Of a stretch of DNA of 64,000 bases, positions 26,714-36,251 are shown piece after piece (within the stretch, counting starts at the first letter, position 1; the number at the start of each line of letters is the position of its first letter). The position numbers and the translations under genes were made by a program. The notes under the pieces were generated by a model. The model had not been told where the DNA came from, did no database searches, and saw nothing but the letters and a program-made list of their open reading frames with translations. This DNA comes from Oscillospiraceae bacterium (GTDB lineage Bacteria; Bacillota; Clostridia; Oscillospirales; Ruminococcaceae). Where the stretch lies: the NCBI GenBank assembly GCA_017473015.1, contig JAFUNP010000005.1, positions 1 through 64,000 of the forward strand. Reading direction: 5' to 3'.

Positions 26714-26825
26714 TTCTTTTAAAAGGGATTATTCCATGAAAGGAAAGTTATTTTTATGTTTTGGGGATTACGGTTTCAGTGCCAATCTGACGGGTGGCTA
26801 CTATCCGCTCTCCCAGGTGACATAA

Positions 26826-26842
26826 TATCAGATTATCTGATA
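26826..26842. repeat. Short perfect palindrome after fabZ
   Basis: TATCAGA-TTA-TCTGATA, 2 nt beyond the fabZ stop. It may be an mRNA 3'-end hairpin or protein site; there is no T-tract. Confidence 0.4.
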
Positions 26843-26844
26843 AT

Positions 26845-27273
26845 TCAGCCTACTGCACAGGTGATTTCACCTTTTACGGCAATTTTGCCGTTTACTGTGG
26901 CCAGCACATCTGCAAAGTAAAACCCTGCTTTCCGGTTTGTCAGGGTTACTTTCAGTGTCAGCACATCTCCGGGAACTACCTGCTGGCGGAAGGTCAGCTT
27001 GTTTATACCTGTGAAATAGCCTATTTTGCCTTTGTTTTCTTCTTTTGACAGCAGCAGTACACAGCCCGTCTGTGCCAGGGCTTCCACTATCAGTACTCCC
27101 GGCATAACCTGCTTCTGCGGGAAATGCCCCATAAAGTGCATCTCATTGGCGCAAACACATTTGCGGCCTATGATTGTTTTGCCGTCTTCGCTGATTTCCT
27201 CTATCCGGTCCACCAGGAGAAAGGGATATCGGTGAGGAATTATTTTCTGTATCTGGTCTGAATTGTAAAGCAT
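26845..27273 (-). CDS. fabZ: 3-hydroxyacyl-[ACP] dehydratase
   Basis: 142 aa, the usual length. Hot-dog fold with catalytic 'HRYPFLLVDRI' and 'GHFPQKQVMPGVLIVEALAQTG', carrying the His and Glu active-site residues. It dehydrates 3-hydroxyacyl-ACP in each elongation cycle. It is the last gene of the fatty acid operon, 3 nt after fabF. No fabA/fabM isomerase lies in the cluster, so the route to unsaturated fatty acids is not shown. Confidence 0.95.
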   Translation of the reverse strand: MLYNSDQIQKIIPHRYPFLLVDRIEEISEDGKTIIGRKCVCANEMHFMGHFPQKQVMPGVLIVEALAQTGCVLLLSKEENKGKIGYFTGINKLTFRQQVVPGDVLTLKVTLTNRKAGFYFADVLATVNGKIAVKGEITCAVG

Positions 27274-27276
27274 GGC

Positions 27277-28515
27277 TTATTCCTCCCATTTTTTGAATAT
27301 AAGTGAAGCGTTGTGGCCGCCGAAGCCCAGAGAGTTGCTCATGGCGTATCGGATGTCAGCTTTTCTGCATTCGTTTGCCACTATGTCCAGGTCACAGTCA
27401 TCATCCGGATGCCGGTAGTTTATGGTAGCCGGAACTATGCCAGTCTGCAGTGCTTTCAGTGTTATTATGGCTTCCACTGCACCGCTGGCACCCAGCAGAT
27501 GACCGGTGTTTGACTTGGTGGAGGAAACCATCAGTTTGCGTGCATGGCCGCCGAAAGCTGTTTTCACCGCCAGAGTTTCTGTTTTGTCATTCAGCGGTGT
27601 GGATGTACCGTGGGCGTTTATATAGTCTATGCTGTCAGGGGTTATGCCGGCATCCATGACAGCTTCTGTCATGGCCTTTGCGCCGCCGGAACCGTCATCC
27701 AGCGGTGCTGTGATGTGGTGTGCATCACAGGTGGCACCATAGCCGATGATTTCGCCATAAATACGGGCACCGCGTGCCATGGCGTGGGAGTATTCCTCCA
27801 GCACCAGCATGCCTGCACCTTCGCCCATTACAAAACCGCTGCGCTGCCGGTCAAAAGGGATGCTGGCCCTGTTTTTGTCCCGGCCGGTGTGCAGTGCTCT
27901 CATGGCTGCAAAGCCCGCCACAGCCAGCGGAGTTACTGATGCCTCTGCGCCGCCGGCAAACATAATATCGCTGTAGCCGTCACGGATTTTGTGAAATGCC
28001 TCACCTATGGCATTTGAGCCTGCGGCACAGGCTGTGACTACGGCAGAGCAGTGACCTTTTGCGCCCAGGTCAATTGCCACGCTGCCGGCAGCCAGATTCA
28101 CCAGTGCCATAGGGATAAAGTACGGGGAAACGCGTGAAGCTCCGCGTTCCAGCAGATTGGTCTGGGCAGATTCGATGGTTTCTATTCCGCCTATACCGCT
28201 GCCTATAATGACACCCAATCTGTCTTTGTCCGGAACAGCCGTGTCCAGACCGGAGTCTGCCAACGCCTGCTTTGCTGCAATACGGGCAAATTGGGTGAAA
28301 CGGTCATTGAATTTGAATTCACGCTTTGGAAAATATTGTTCGCTGTCCAGGTTTTTTACCTCTGCGGCCAGCTTTACCTTGTGGTCCGTTGTGTCAAAAC
28401 GGGTGATAAGGTCGATGCCACAGCGGCCCTCAACTATACCTTGCCACATTTCATCAGGTGTATTTCCCACAGGTGTCACTGCGCCCATGCCGGTGATTAC
28501 TACTCGTCTTTTCAT
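27277..28515 (-). CDS. fabF: 3-oxoacyl-[ACP] synthase II
   Basis: 412 aa from the ATG at 28515 (GAGGTGAAA upstream), standard length. Catalytic triad: Cys in 'VVTACAAGSNAIGEA', His in 'INAHGTSTPLNDKTE', His in 'KSNTGHLLGASGAVEA'. It condenses malonyl-ACP with acyl-ACP for chain elongation. It lies 10 nt after fabG and 3 nt before fabZ. Confidence 0.95.
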   Translation of the reverse strand: MKRRVVITGMGAVTPVGNTPDEMWQGIVEGRCGIDLITRFDTTDHKVKLAAEVKNLDSEQYFPKREFKFNDRFTQFARIAAKQALADSGLDTAVPDKDRLGVIIGSGIGGIETIESAQTNLLERGASRVSPYFIPMALVNLAAGSVAIDLGAKGHCSAVVTACAAGSNAIGEAFHKIRDGYSDIMFAGGAEASVTPLAVAGFAAMRALHTGRDKNRASIPFDRQRSGFVMGEGAGMLVLEEYSHAMARGARIYGEIIGYGATCDAHHITAPLDDGSGGAKAMTEAVMDAGITPDSIDYINAHGTSTPLNDKTETLAVKTAFGGHARKLMVSSTKSNTGHLLGASGAVEAIITLKALQTGIVPATINYRHPDDDCDLDIVANECRKADIRYAMSNSLGFGGHNASLIFKKWEE

Positions 28516-28525
28516 TATTTTCACC

Positions 28526-29263
28526 TCACATCGCCATGCCGCCGTCCACATTCAGAACACAGCCTGTAATGTAGGAGGAGGCATCACCGGCCAGAAACAG
28601 CACAGCCTGTGCCACATCATCGGTGGTGCCCAGTCTTTCCAGCGGAATGTGGGACAGTATTGTCTGTTTCACATTGTCGCTGAGTACAGCTGTCATGGCG
28701 GTATCAATATATCCCGGTGCCACGGCATTTACCCTGATACCACGGGAGGCAAATTCTTTGGCGGTTGATTTGGTAAATCCGATTATACCGGCTTTGCTGG
28801 CGGAATAGTTGGCCTGACCGGCATTGCCGTTTATACCAACCACACTGGCCATATTTATAATAGAGCCGGATTTCTGTTTCAGCATCAGTCGGCTCACATG
28901 CTTTGTGCAGTTAAAAGTGCCTTTAAGATTTACATTTATTACACTGTCAAAATCCTTTTCGCTCATTCGCAGCAGCAGATTGTCCTTTGTGATGCCGGCG
29001 TTGTTTACCAGCACATCTATGCGTGGGAACACTGCTGTGATTTCTTTTACCATATTTTCTACTGCTGTGTAGTCTGACACATCTGCCATCACGGTCATGA
29101 CCTGCACGCCCAGCTGTTCACATTCCTGTTTTACTTCCAGGGCAGCCTGCCGGTCACCCACATAGTTTATTATTACATTGTATCCGGCCTGTGCCATAGC
29201 AATAGCCACATTTCGGCCAATTCCGCTGGCTGCGCCGGTGATAAGTGCTGTTTTGTTTTCCAT
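28526..29263 (-). CDS. fabG: 3-oxoacyl-[ACP] reductase
   Basis: 245 aa short-chain dehydrogenase. NADPH-binding 'TGAASGIGRNVA', 'NNAGITKDNLL', catalytic Ser in 'MASVVGINGNAGQ' and 'YSASKAG' (Tyr-xxx-Lys), then 'VNAVAPGYIDTAMT'. It reduces 3-oxoacyl-ACP to the 3-hydroxy form. It directly abuts fabD. Confidence 0.95.
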   Translation of the reverse strand: MENKTALITGAASGIGRNVAIAMAQAGYNVIINYVGDRQAALEVKQECEQLGVQVMTVMADVSDYTAVENMVKEITAVFPRIDVLVNNAGITKDNLLLRMSEKDFDSVINVNLKGTFNCTKHVSRLMLKQKSGSIINMASVVGINGNAGQANYSASKAGIIGFTKSTAKEFASRGIRVNAVAPGYIDTAMTAVLSDNVKQTILSHIPLERLGTTDDVAQAVLFLAGDASSYITGCVLNVDGGMAM

Positions 29264-30181
29264 TTATTTCAGAACCTCCAGTATTTTCTGTACTGACTGT
29301 GTGTTTTCTGCTGTAGAGACCGTTACATTGCGGTCAATGCGGCGTACAAAGCCTGCCAGGGTGTTCCCCGGACCTATTTCTATAAAGGTGTCTACTCCTT
29401 GTGCCAGCATATATTCCACGCTTTGCATAAAGCGGACACTGCTTTTTATCTGCTGTGTCAGCAGCTGTGGTACAGGCATCCCGCTTTCGCTGCCTGTCAC
29501 ATTGTATACCACAGGTATCTCCGGCTGACAGATATTGTATTCTGACAGCACATCTGCCAGCTTGCAGGAAGCGTTCTCCAGCAAAGGAGAATGAAACCGT
29601 CCGCTGACATTCAGCGGAATGGCACGGCGTAATCCCTCTGCTTTCAGCAGCTCAACCGCCCGGTCCACTGCCCGGTTTTCGCCGGTGATTACAATTTGTC
29701 CGGGAGCGTTGTAGTTGGCTACGGAGCACATACCTTTGGCTTGTACAGCCTGACAGGCCTCCAGAATTTTTTCTTCATCCATAGCCATGACAGCCACCAT
29801 TTTTGAGGTGCCGGCAGGAAGGGCATCGGCCATTATTCTGCCGCGGCGGCGTGCTATCCGGCATGCATCACCGGCAGTCATTGCCTCGGCAAAGGCCAGG
29901 GCGGAGTATTCACCCAGGCTGAGCCCTGCCACATAGTCAGGTTTTATACCGGCCTCTTTCAGAATGTTGGCGGTGGCCAGGGATGTGGCTACAATACAGC
30001 TCTGAGCGAAGGCTGTGTCATTCAGAAGCTCTGCCGGACCTTCAAAGCACAGCTTTTTCACATCAAAATCCAGGTCTATGCTGTCGTATATCTCTCTGGC
30101 CCGTGGGAAATCACGGTACAGGTCAGCACCCATGCCGATTTTCTGTGCTCCCTGGCCAGCAAATAAAAAAGCAATTTTCAT
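29264..30181 (-). CDS. fabD: Malonyl-CoA:ACP transacylase
   Basis: 305 aa. N-terminal 'FLFAGQGAQKIGMG', nucleophile elbow 'AGLSLGEYSAL' (GxSxG), catalytic His in 'VSGRFHSPLLENA', and C-terminal 'EIGPGNTLAGFVRRI'. It loads malonyl groups onto ACP. The ATG overlaps the stop of the preceding reductase gene (TAATG), giving translational coupling. Confidence 0.95.
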   Translation of the reverse strand: MKIAFLFAGQGAQKIGMGADLYRDFPRAREIYDSIDLDFDVKKLCFEGPAELLNDTAFAQSCIVATSLATANILKEAGIKPDYVAGLSLGEYSALAFAEAMTAGDACRIARRRGRIMADALPAGTSKMVAVMAMDEEKILEACQAVQAKGMCSVANYNAPGQIVITGENRAVDRAVELLKAEGLRRAIPLNVSGRFHSPLLENASCKLADVLSEYNICQPEIPVVYNVTGSESGMPVPQLLTQQIKSSVRFMQSVEYMLAQGVDTFIEIGPGNTLAGFVRRIDRNVTVSTAENTQSVQKILEVLK

Positions 30182-31272
30182 TATTTTTCCTCCTGTAACG
30201 CCTTTTCTGCCTCTGCAATCAGTTCAGTCATCAGGCTTCTTACTGTGGTGATGCCGTCAATTCTGGCTCCGTTTGTACCTGTGAACACCAGACCGTTGTC
30301 AATATTGCCACTTACCGTCTGGATAAGGGCATCGGTTATGCAATAAGGAGTATTTCCCGGTGTGCATGGCGTCAGGCATGCCAGACAGCGCTGCACAGCT
30401 ATATTACCGCGCTGTTTTGTATCGTTTATAAATTTATTTACCACTGCCCTGCCGGGAAAACCGGCCGGGCTTTGCACAATTGCTATATTCTCTGCGGTTG
30501 CTGTCACCAATGCCTGTTTAAAGGCCGGATGGGCATCGCATTCTTCGGTGGCGATAAAACGGGTGCCCATCTGCACGCCGTCTGCGCCCAGGCGGATAAA
30601 GTGAGCTACATCCGCACCGTCATATATACCGCCTGCCACAAACACAGGTATGTTTTTGCTGTATTTTTCGCGGTATGGCTGAAGCGCCTGCTGTACCTGG
30701 GGCAGTATCTCCTCCAGTGTCTGGCAACTGCCGGTTGCCAGGTCCTCTTTTTTAAAACCCAGATGACCGCCGGCCATACAGCCTTCTATAATCACAAAAT
30801 CCGGCACGGTGGAGTAGCGTTTGTCCCAGGTGACTGAAATAAGTCTGGCAGCCTTGCCGCTGGAAACGACAGGTGCCAGCAGAATATCCGCGCCATGTGT
30901 GTATTCCGGCAGGCTGAGGGGCAGCCCTGCACCGGATATTATGGCATCTGCACCGGCGGCTACTGTGGCCTGTACCAGCTCTTTGTAATCTCTGGCGGCC
31001 ACCATTATGTTTACACCCACCAGACCCCTGCCCTGTGAAATTTCTCTTGCTTTTTTCACTTCTTCCACAATGGCCCGGCAATTGGCCCGGAGAGGATTTT
31101 TTCTGAAATCAGGGTGACGGTAGCCGGGATGTGCGGCACTGATAACTCCCATGCCGCCATTTTTCATCACATTTCCGGCCAGACCGGACAGGGATACCCC
31201 CACACCCATACCGCCCTGAATAACAGGTATTTCCAGTGTGCGGTTTTTAATCTGTACACTTTTCAGCATCAT
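30181..31272 (-). CDS. Second FabK-like / nitronate monooxygenase-family flavoprotein
   Basis: 363 aa, TIM-barrel FMN enzyme of the nitronate monooxygenase/FabK superfamily: 'PVIQGGMGVGVSLSGLAG', 'GADAIISGAGLPLSLPEY', 'FVIIEGCMAGGHLGF', 'GADGVQMGTRFIATEECDAHPAFK'. It carries an extra Cys-containing segment near the end ('RCLACLTPCTPGNTPYC'). It lies between fabK and fabD and overlaps the fabK stop, so it is co-translated with fatty acid enzymes. It could be a second enoyl-ACP reductase of different chain or bond specificity, or a detoxifying monooxygenase. Confidence 0.75.
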   Translation of the reverse strand: MMLKSVQIKNRTLEIPVIQGGMGVGVSLSGLAGNVMKNGGMGVISAAHPGYRHPDFRKNPLRANCRAIVEEVKKAREISQGRGLVGVNIMVAARDYKELVQATVAAGADAIISGAGLPLSLPEYTHGADILLAPVVSSGKAARLISVTWDKRYSTVPDFVIIEGCMAGGHLGFKKEDLATGSCQTLEEILPQVQQALQPYREKYSKNIPVFVAGGIYDGADVAHFIRLGADGVQMGTRFIATEECDAHPAFKQALVTATAENIAIVQSPAGFPGRAVVNKFINDTKQRGNIAVQRCLACLTPCTPGNTPYCITDALIQTVSGNIDNGLVFTGTNGARIDGITTVRSLMTELIAEAEKALQEEK

Positions 31273-32207
31273 ATTTTCTCCAGTTTCTGCTGCAGGTTTG
31301 TCAGCTCGGTTTGGCTCTGGGTGATTATCCGGTCAAGTATTTCCTGTACAGGCTTTATTTCTCTGCACAGACCGGCAATCTGCCCCATCATAACGGAACC
31401 GTTGTCCACATCGCCGTCTTTCACTGCTTTGCGCAGTGCGCCAAGAGTCAGCATTTCCATCTGCTCTTTGTCTGCGCCGGATTTTTCCAGCTGTGCGTAC
31501 CGGCGGCTCATTTTGTTTTTGCGTATACGCACCGGTGTACCGATGCTGCGGCCGGTTACCACTGTGTCGGTGTCGCCGGCTTTTATTACTGCTTGCTTGT
31601 AGTTTGGATGTACAGGGCATTCTTCGGCTGCCAGCAGACAGGTGCCTATCTGCACACCTACAGCACCCAGCGCCAGTGCGGCGTTGAAGCCTCGGCCGTC
31701 AGCAATGCCGCCGGCGGCGATAACAGGGATTGAAACTGCATCTGCCACCTGAGGCACCAGCGCCATGGTGGTCTGTTCACCCACATGACCGCCGCTTTCG
31801 CCACCCTCTACGATGACCGCATCAGCACCGCAACGCTCCATTCTCCTGGCCAGTGCCACGCTGGGCACCACAGGGAAAACCTTTGCCCCGGAGCTTTTCA
31901 GCAGTTCCATATATGGACCGGGATTGCCTGCGCCGGTGGTGACCGCTGCCACCTGCTCAGCACATATCATTTCAATCATTTCAGGTGTGTTTGGGTTCAT
32001 AAGCATTATATTCACGCCAAAAGGTTTGTCGGTAAGGCTGCGGCATTTTCTGATTTCCCGCTGTGCGTCTTCCACTGTCATACCGCCTGTGGCGATAATG
32101 CCAAGTCCACCGCATTCCGAAACAGCGGCGGCAAATTCTGCTGTGGCTATATGAGCCATAGCCCCTTGGATGATGGGATATTTTATATTCAGCATTTTAT
32201 TCAACAT
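31269..32207 (-). CDS. fabK: Enoyl-[ACP] reductase (FMN)
   Basis: 312 aa, the usual FabK length. 'KYPIIQGAMAHIATAEFAAAVS', 'CGGLGIIATGGMT', 'PFGVNIMLMNP', 'VIVEGGESGGHVGEQTTMALVPQV', 'GAVGVQIGTCLLAAEECPVHP'. FabK reduces enoyl-ACP with NAD(P)H and FMN and replaces FabI in many Firmicutes. AAAGGAG lies 6 nt before the ATG. A second family member follows immediately. Confidence 0.92.
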   Translation of the reverse strand: MLNKMLNIKYPIIQGAMAHIATAEFAAAVSECGGLGIIATGGMTVEDAQREIRKCRSLTDKPFGVNIMLMNPNTPEMIEMICAEQVAAVTTGAGNPGPYMELLKSSGAKVFPVVPSVALARRMERCGADAVIVEGGESGGHVGEQTTMALVPQVADAVSIPVIAAGGIADGRGFNAALALGAVGVQIGTCLLAAEECPVHPNYKQAVIKAGDTDTVVTGRSIGTPVRIRKNKMSRRYAQLEKSGADKEQMEMLTLGALRKAVKDGDVDNGSVMMGQIAGLCREIKPVQEILDRIITQSQTELTNLQQKLEKI

Positions 32208-32219
32208 AATTTTCTCCTT

Positions 32220-33185
32220 TTACATCCGGATATACACCGCGCCGTTGGTGAAGCCTGCACCGAAGCCTACCAGCACGATTTTCATGCCGGGGCGTATCAG
32301 TCCCTGTTGCTGTGCCTGAGCAAAGGCGATGGCGATGCTGGCGGCTGAAGTGTTGCCGAAAGTGTCCAGATTGATAAAGAATTTTTCCATAGGCAGTCCC
32401 ATTTTTCTGGCTACATAGGAAATAATGCGTATATTGGCCTGATGGGGAATTATCAGGTCGATTTCTTCCGGTGTGACACCGGTGCCCTCCAGCACATGAT
32501 GTATTGAATCCTCTATGGCTTTTACTGCAAAGCGGAAAACCTCTTTTCCGTCCATATGCAGATAACCAAAGGTTCTTTGACAGTTCTCAAGAGCCGGATG
32601 GAGCAGAGGACCGGTAGCCTGCAGGGTACCGCTGCTGTCACCGGCACTGTCGGCGTAAAAAGCCATATGGCTTTTTTCACCGGGGCGCATTATTACCGCG
32701 CCGGCACCGTCTCCGAACAGCACGCAGGTATTGCGGTCGGTCCAGTCAATGATTTTACTGAGAGTCTCCGCACCTATAACCAGTGCGCAGCGGTACTGCC
32801 CCAGCATGGCTGATGCAATATGCATGGCGTATATAAAGCCGCTGCAGGCGGCGTTTATGTCAAAGGCCATAACATGACGGCTGTTTATCCCAAGCTTTTC
32901 CTGTATAAGACAGGCCGTGGAGGGAGTGAGATTGTCTCCTGTCATGGTGGCTACGATAATCAGGTCAATGTCAGCGGGGGTGATGCCGGCGTTTGCAATG
33001 GCATTCACAGCGGCACGGCAGCCCAGACTGACAGTGTTTTCTGTCTCGCTGACATAGCGTGTGCTGATACCTGTGCGTGCGGTAATCCACTCATCAGAGG
33101 TATCCACTGTCTTTTCCAGGTCGTGATTGGTGATGCATCTGCCGGGTACGGCGTATCCACTGCCCGCTATTTCTATATTTTTCAT
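32220..33185 (-). CDS. fabH: 3-oxoacyl-[ACP] synthase III
   Basis: 321 aa. Catalytic Cys in 'FDINAACSGFIYAMHIA', His in 'IDLIIPHQANIRIISYVA', Asn in 'TFGNTSAASIAIA'. It starts fatty acid synthesis by condensing acetyl-CoA (or a branched starter) with malonyl-ACP. Its start overlaps the accDA stop by 4 nt. FabT/FapR-type regulators often adjoin fabH; none does here. Confidence 0.95.
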   Translation of the reverse strand: MKNIEIAGSGYAVPGRCITNHDLEKTVDTSDEWITARTGISTRYVSETENTVSLGCRAAVNAIANAGITPADIDLIIVATMTGDNLTPSTACLIQEKLGINSRHVMAFDINAACSGFIYAMHIASAMLGQYRCALVIGAETLSKIIDWTDRNTCVLFGDGAGAVIMRPGEKSHMAFYADSAGDSSGTLQATGPLLHPALENCQRTFGYLHMDGKEVFRFAVKAIEDSIHHVLEGTGVTPEEIDLIIPHQANIRIISYVARKMGLPMEKFFINLDTFGNTSAASIAIAFAQAQQQGLIRPGMKIVLVGFGAGFTNGAVYIRM

Positions 33186-34900
33186 TCTGTAATTCCTGTT
33201 CTGCGGTATTTTTGGTATCGTTCATCACACAGTGTACTTGTTTTCTTTTTCAAAAGAACTGTCAGCTGTGTGCAAAGATACCGGTCTATCTGTGCTGCTG
33301 TTGCTTTTATGCTGTCAGCACCTTCTGTGGCAGTTTCTCTGATGATTTCATCAATTATGCCTTTTTCCATCAGGTCATCTGCTGTCAGCTTCATGGCCTG
33401 TGCCGCCTGTGGTGCTTTTGAAGCATCTTTCCACAGTATGCTGGCGAAGCCTTCGGGAGACAGCACAGAATACACTGCGTTTTCCAGCATGGCTATTCTG
33501 TCCGCCACTGACAGTGCAAGCGCACCGCCGCTGCCGCCCTCTGAAATCACTACGGCTATAACCGGTGTTTTCAGGTCAGAAAATTCCATCAGACATCTGG
33601 CTATGGCTTCTGCCTGGCCGCGCTCCTCTGCACCTATGCCGGGATATGCCCCGGCGGTGTCAACAAAGGTGATTACCGGTCGGTGAAACTTTTCAGCCTG
33701 TTTTGCCAGCCTCAGTGCTTTGCGATAGCCCTCCGGATTCATCATGCCGAAATTGTTTTTCACATTTTCCTCCAGATTTCTGCCTTTACACTGTGCCAGC
33801 ACAGTGACAGGAATCCCGTGAAATGTGGCTATGCCGCCGATCAGTGCGTTGTCGTCTCCGAACAGTCTGTCGCCGTGGAGAGGGTAAAAATCATCAAACA
33901 GCCGGTCTATATAATCCTGTGCTTTAGGTCTGTGAGCCCCTCGGGCAATCTGCACACGCTGCCAGGGGGTGATATTTTCCTTCTGCTGTACTGTGGCCTG
34001 TCTGGCTATAAGAGACATCCGGCCTCTGACTGTCAGCTCTTTCCTGGATTTGTCGGTATGCAGTTTCAGCAGTCCGGAAATAACTGCTTTCAGATTGTGA
34101 CGGTGGGAGATAATATCCACAAAGCCCTTTTCCTGCACAAATTCCGCTGTCTGAAAATTGTCCGGCAGCTGCCGGTTGATTGTTTTTTCTATCACTCGCT
34201 TTCCGGCAAAACCCACCATCGCGCCGGGTTCAGCGATAATAATATCCCCCAGCATTGCAAAGCTGGCGCTGACACCGCCGGTGGTGGGGTGTGTCAGCAG
34301 GGAAATGTACAGGCCGCCTTTTTCGCTGAATTTTTTCAGCGCGGCGGCTGTTTTGCTCATCTGAAACAGTGAGATTATGCCCTCCTGCATACGGGCACCA
34401 CCGGAACAGCAGGAGATAATCAGCGGCAGCTTTTTCTTTGTGGCATATTCGGTGAGCAGGGTGATTTTTTCCCCGGTCACACTGCCCATGCTGCCCATCA
34501 TAAAAAAGGAATCCATCACTGCGATGGCGCATTTTGTACCGTTTATAGTGGCAGTTCCCGTGATTACAGAGTCTTTCAGCCCTGTCCGCCGCTGGGCCGC
34601 TGTCAGCTTTTCAGAATATCCCCGGAACTCCTCCGGGTCAGCCACAGCCATGTCCTTGTACATTTCTCTAAAAGATTTTTCATCAGTCAGCTGTCGTATT
34701 CTCTCTCTGGCGGAAATTCGCATGTGATGACCACATACCGGGCATACATACAGCTCTGCTTTCAGCCGTGACAGACTGTTTTCTTTGCCACAGCCGGGAC
34801 ATACTGCCTTTTTTTCGTCGGTTTTGTCCTTTTTTTGCGGCTGCAGCAGTCTGCGGAAATCCTGCAGCTGTCTGTGCCTGTTTTTAAACAACATATTCAT
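33182..34900 (-). CDS. accDA: Acetyl-CoA carboxylase carboxyltransferase, beta-alpha fusion
   Basis: 572 aa, combining AccD (~1-270) and AccA (~285-560) in one chain. The N-terminal zinc ribbon is 'CPGCGKENSLSR...VCPVCGHHM'. The beta half has 'SGGARMQEGIISLFQMSKT'. The alpha half begins near 'ITPWQRVQIARGAHRPKAQDYIDRL' and includes 'MMNPEGYRKALRLAKQAEKF', 'TFVDTAGAYPGIGAEERGQAEAIA' and 'GEGGSGGAL'-like 'SEGGSGGALALS'. It transfers carboxyl from carboxybiotin to acetyl-CoA. The usual arrangement is two genes; fusion fixes 1:1 stoichiometry. It overlaps accC by 17 nt. Confidence 0.92.
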   Translation of the reverse strand: MNMLFKNRHRQLQDFRRLLQPQKKDKTDEKKAVCPGCGKENSLSRLKAELYVCPVCGHHMRISARERIRQLTDEKSFREMYKDMAVADPEEFRGYSEKLTAAQRRTGLKDSVITGTATINGTKCAIAVMDSFFMMGSMGSVTGEKITLLTEYATKKKLPLIISCCSGGARMQEGIISLFQMSKTAAALKKFSEKGGLYISLLTHPTTGGVSASFAMLGDIIIAEPGAMVGFAGKRVIEKTINRQLPDNFQTAEFVQEKGFVDIISHRHNLKAVISGLLKLHTDKSRKELTVRGRMSLIARQATVQQKENITPWQRVQIARGAHRPKAQDYIDRLFDDFYPLHGDRLFGDDNALIGGIATFHGIPVTVLAQCKGRNLEENVKNNFGMMNPEGYRKALRLAKQAEKFHRPVITFVDTAGAYPGIGAEERGQAEAIARCLMEFSDLKTPVIAVVISEGGSGGALALSVADRIAMLENAVYSVLSPEGFASILWKDASKAPQAAQAMKLTADDLMEKGIIDEIIRETATEGADSIKATAAQIDRYLCTQLTVLLKKKTSTLCDERYQKYRRTGITE

Positions 34901-36251
34901 TCTGTTTCAGCTCCTCTATAAAAGTTCCGGCAAAAGAAGTGTCGTAACTGCCGTCCACAAACTTTTTGTGATGAAGAACAAAATAATGAAAATCAATATT
35001 TGTTTCTATGCCGTCTATAATCAGTTCTTCCAGTGCAGCGCGCATTTTTCGTATACATTCCAGTCGGGAAGGTGCAAAGGTAATCAGCTTCAGAATCATA
35101 GAGTCATAAAACGGAGGTATTTCGTAGCCGGTATAAACCGCAGTGTCCACACGGACACCTCTTCCTCCGGGCAGGTGCATAAACTCGATTCTGCCGGGAG
35201 AGGGGACAAAGCCCTGCTTTACATTTTCAGCATTTATTCGGCATTCCATCGCATAGCCTGACGGTTTTATATCCTGTTGGGTAATGGTCAGGCGCTGTCT
35301 GTTGGCCGCTCGTATCTGCCATTTTACAATGTCAATACCGCACACCATTTCGGTGATGGGGTGTTCCACCTGAATACGGGTGTTCATTTCCATAAAATAA
35401 TGCTGTCCGTTTTTGTCAAGCAGAAATTCCACCGTACCCACTGAGTTATAACCCACATAACGGCAGGCTTTCACTGCGTCAGCTGTTATTGTCTGTCTGG
35501 TTTCTTCAGACAGGGAAAAGCAGGGGGCTTCCTCTATCATTTTCTGATTTCGGCGCTGGAAAGAGCAGTCTCTGTCATACAGATGTACCACATTGCCGAA
35601 GCAGTCAGCGATTATCTGGACCTCTATATGTTTGGGATTTTCTATGAATTTTTCCATATAAACATCCCCGTTGCCGAAATTTGCCAGAGCCTCACTGCGC
35701 GCGGCCATAAATGCGGCAGGAAATTCATCCGCGCTGCGGACTATTCTTATGCCTTTGCCGCCACCGCCGCCGGCAGCTTTTATCATCAGTGGGTAAGTGA
35801 TTTCGTCTGCCTTTTTCAGACCATCTTCCACCGTTTCAACCACACCTTCGCTGCCCGGTACAATCGGTACGCCGGCCTCCTTCATCAGCCTGCGCGCCTC
35901 GGCTTTGTTGCCCATTTTGTCTATCAGGTCAGGGGACGGTCCAACAAAAATCAGACCGTTTTCCTGTACTTTGCGGGCAAAATCCCCGTTTTCGCTGAGA
36001 AAACCAAAACCGGGATGTATAGCATCACAGCCTGTATTAACAGCCGCCTGAATTATGTTGTTCACATTCAGATAGCTGTCAGCCGAGCGGGGTGAGCCTA
36101 TGCACACTGCCTCTGTGGCCAGCTGGGCGTGGAGCGCATCTTTATCTGCTGTGGAATACACCGCCACAGTCTGTATACCCATTTCCCTGCAGGTGCGTAT
36201 AATCCTTACGGCGATTTCTCCGCGGTTGGCAATAAGAATTTTACGAATCAT
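34884..36251 (-). CDS. accC: Acetyl-CoA carboxylase, biotin carboxylase subunit
   Basis: 455 aa. ATP-grasp enzyme: 'KILIANRGEIAVRIIRTCREMG', glycine-rich lid 'KAAGGGGGKGIRIV', 'FIENPKHIEVQI', 'DRDCSFQRRNQKMIEEAP' and 'FMEMNTRIQVEHPITEMV'. It carboxylates the biotin on AccB using ATP and bicarbonate. Its start overlaps the accB stop by 4 nt. Confidence 0.96.
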   Translation of the reverse strand: MIRKILIANRGEIAVRIIRTCREMGIQTVAVYSTADKDALHAQLATEAVCIGSPRSADSYLNVNNIIQAAVNTGCDAIHPGFGFLSENGDFARKVQENGLIFVGPSPDLIDKMGNKAEARRLMKEAGVPIVPGSEGVVETVEDGLKKADEITYPLMIKAAGGGGGKGIRIVRSADEFPAAFMAARSEALANFGNGDVYMEKFIENPKHIEVQIIADCFGNVVHLYDRDCSFQRRNQKMIEEAPCFSLSEETRQTITADAVKACRYVGYNSVGTVEFLLDKNGQHYFMEMNTRIQVEHPITEMVCGIDIVKWQIRAANRQRLTITQQDIKPSGYAMECRINAENVKQGFVPSPGRIEFMHLPGGRGVRVDTAVYTGYEIPPFYDSMILKLITFAPSRLECIRKMRAALEELIIDGIETNIDFHYFVLHHKKFVDGSYDTSFAGTFIEELKQNEYVV

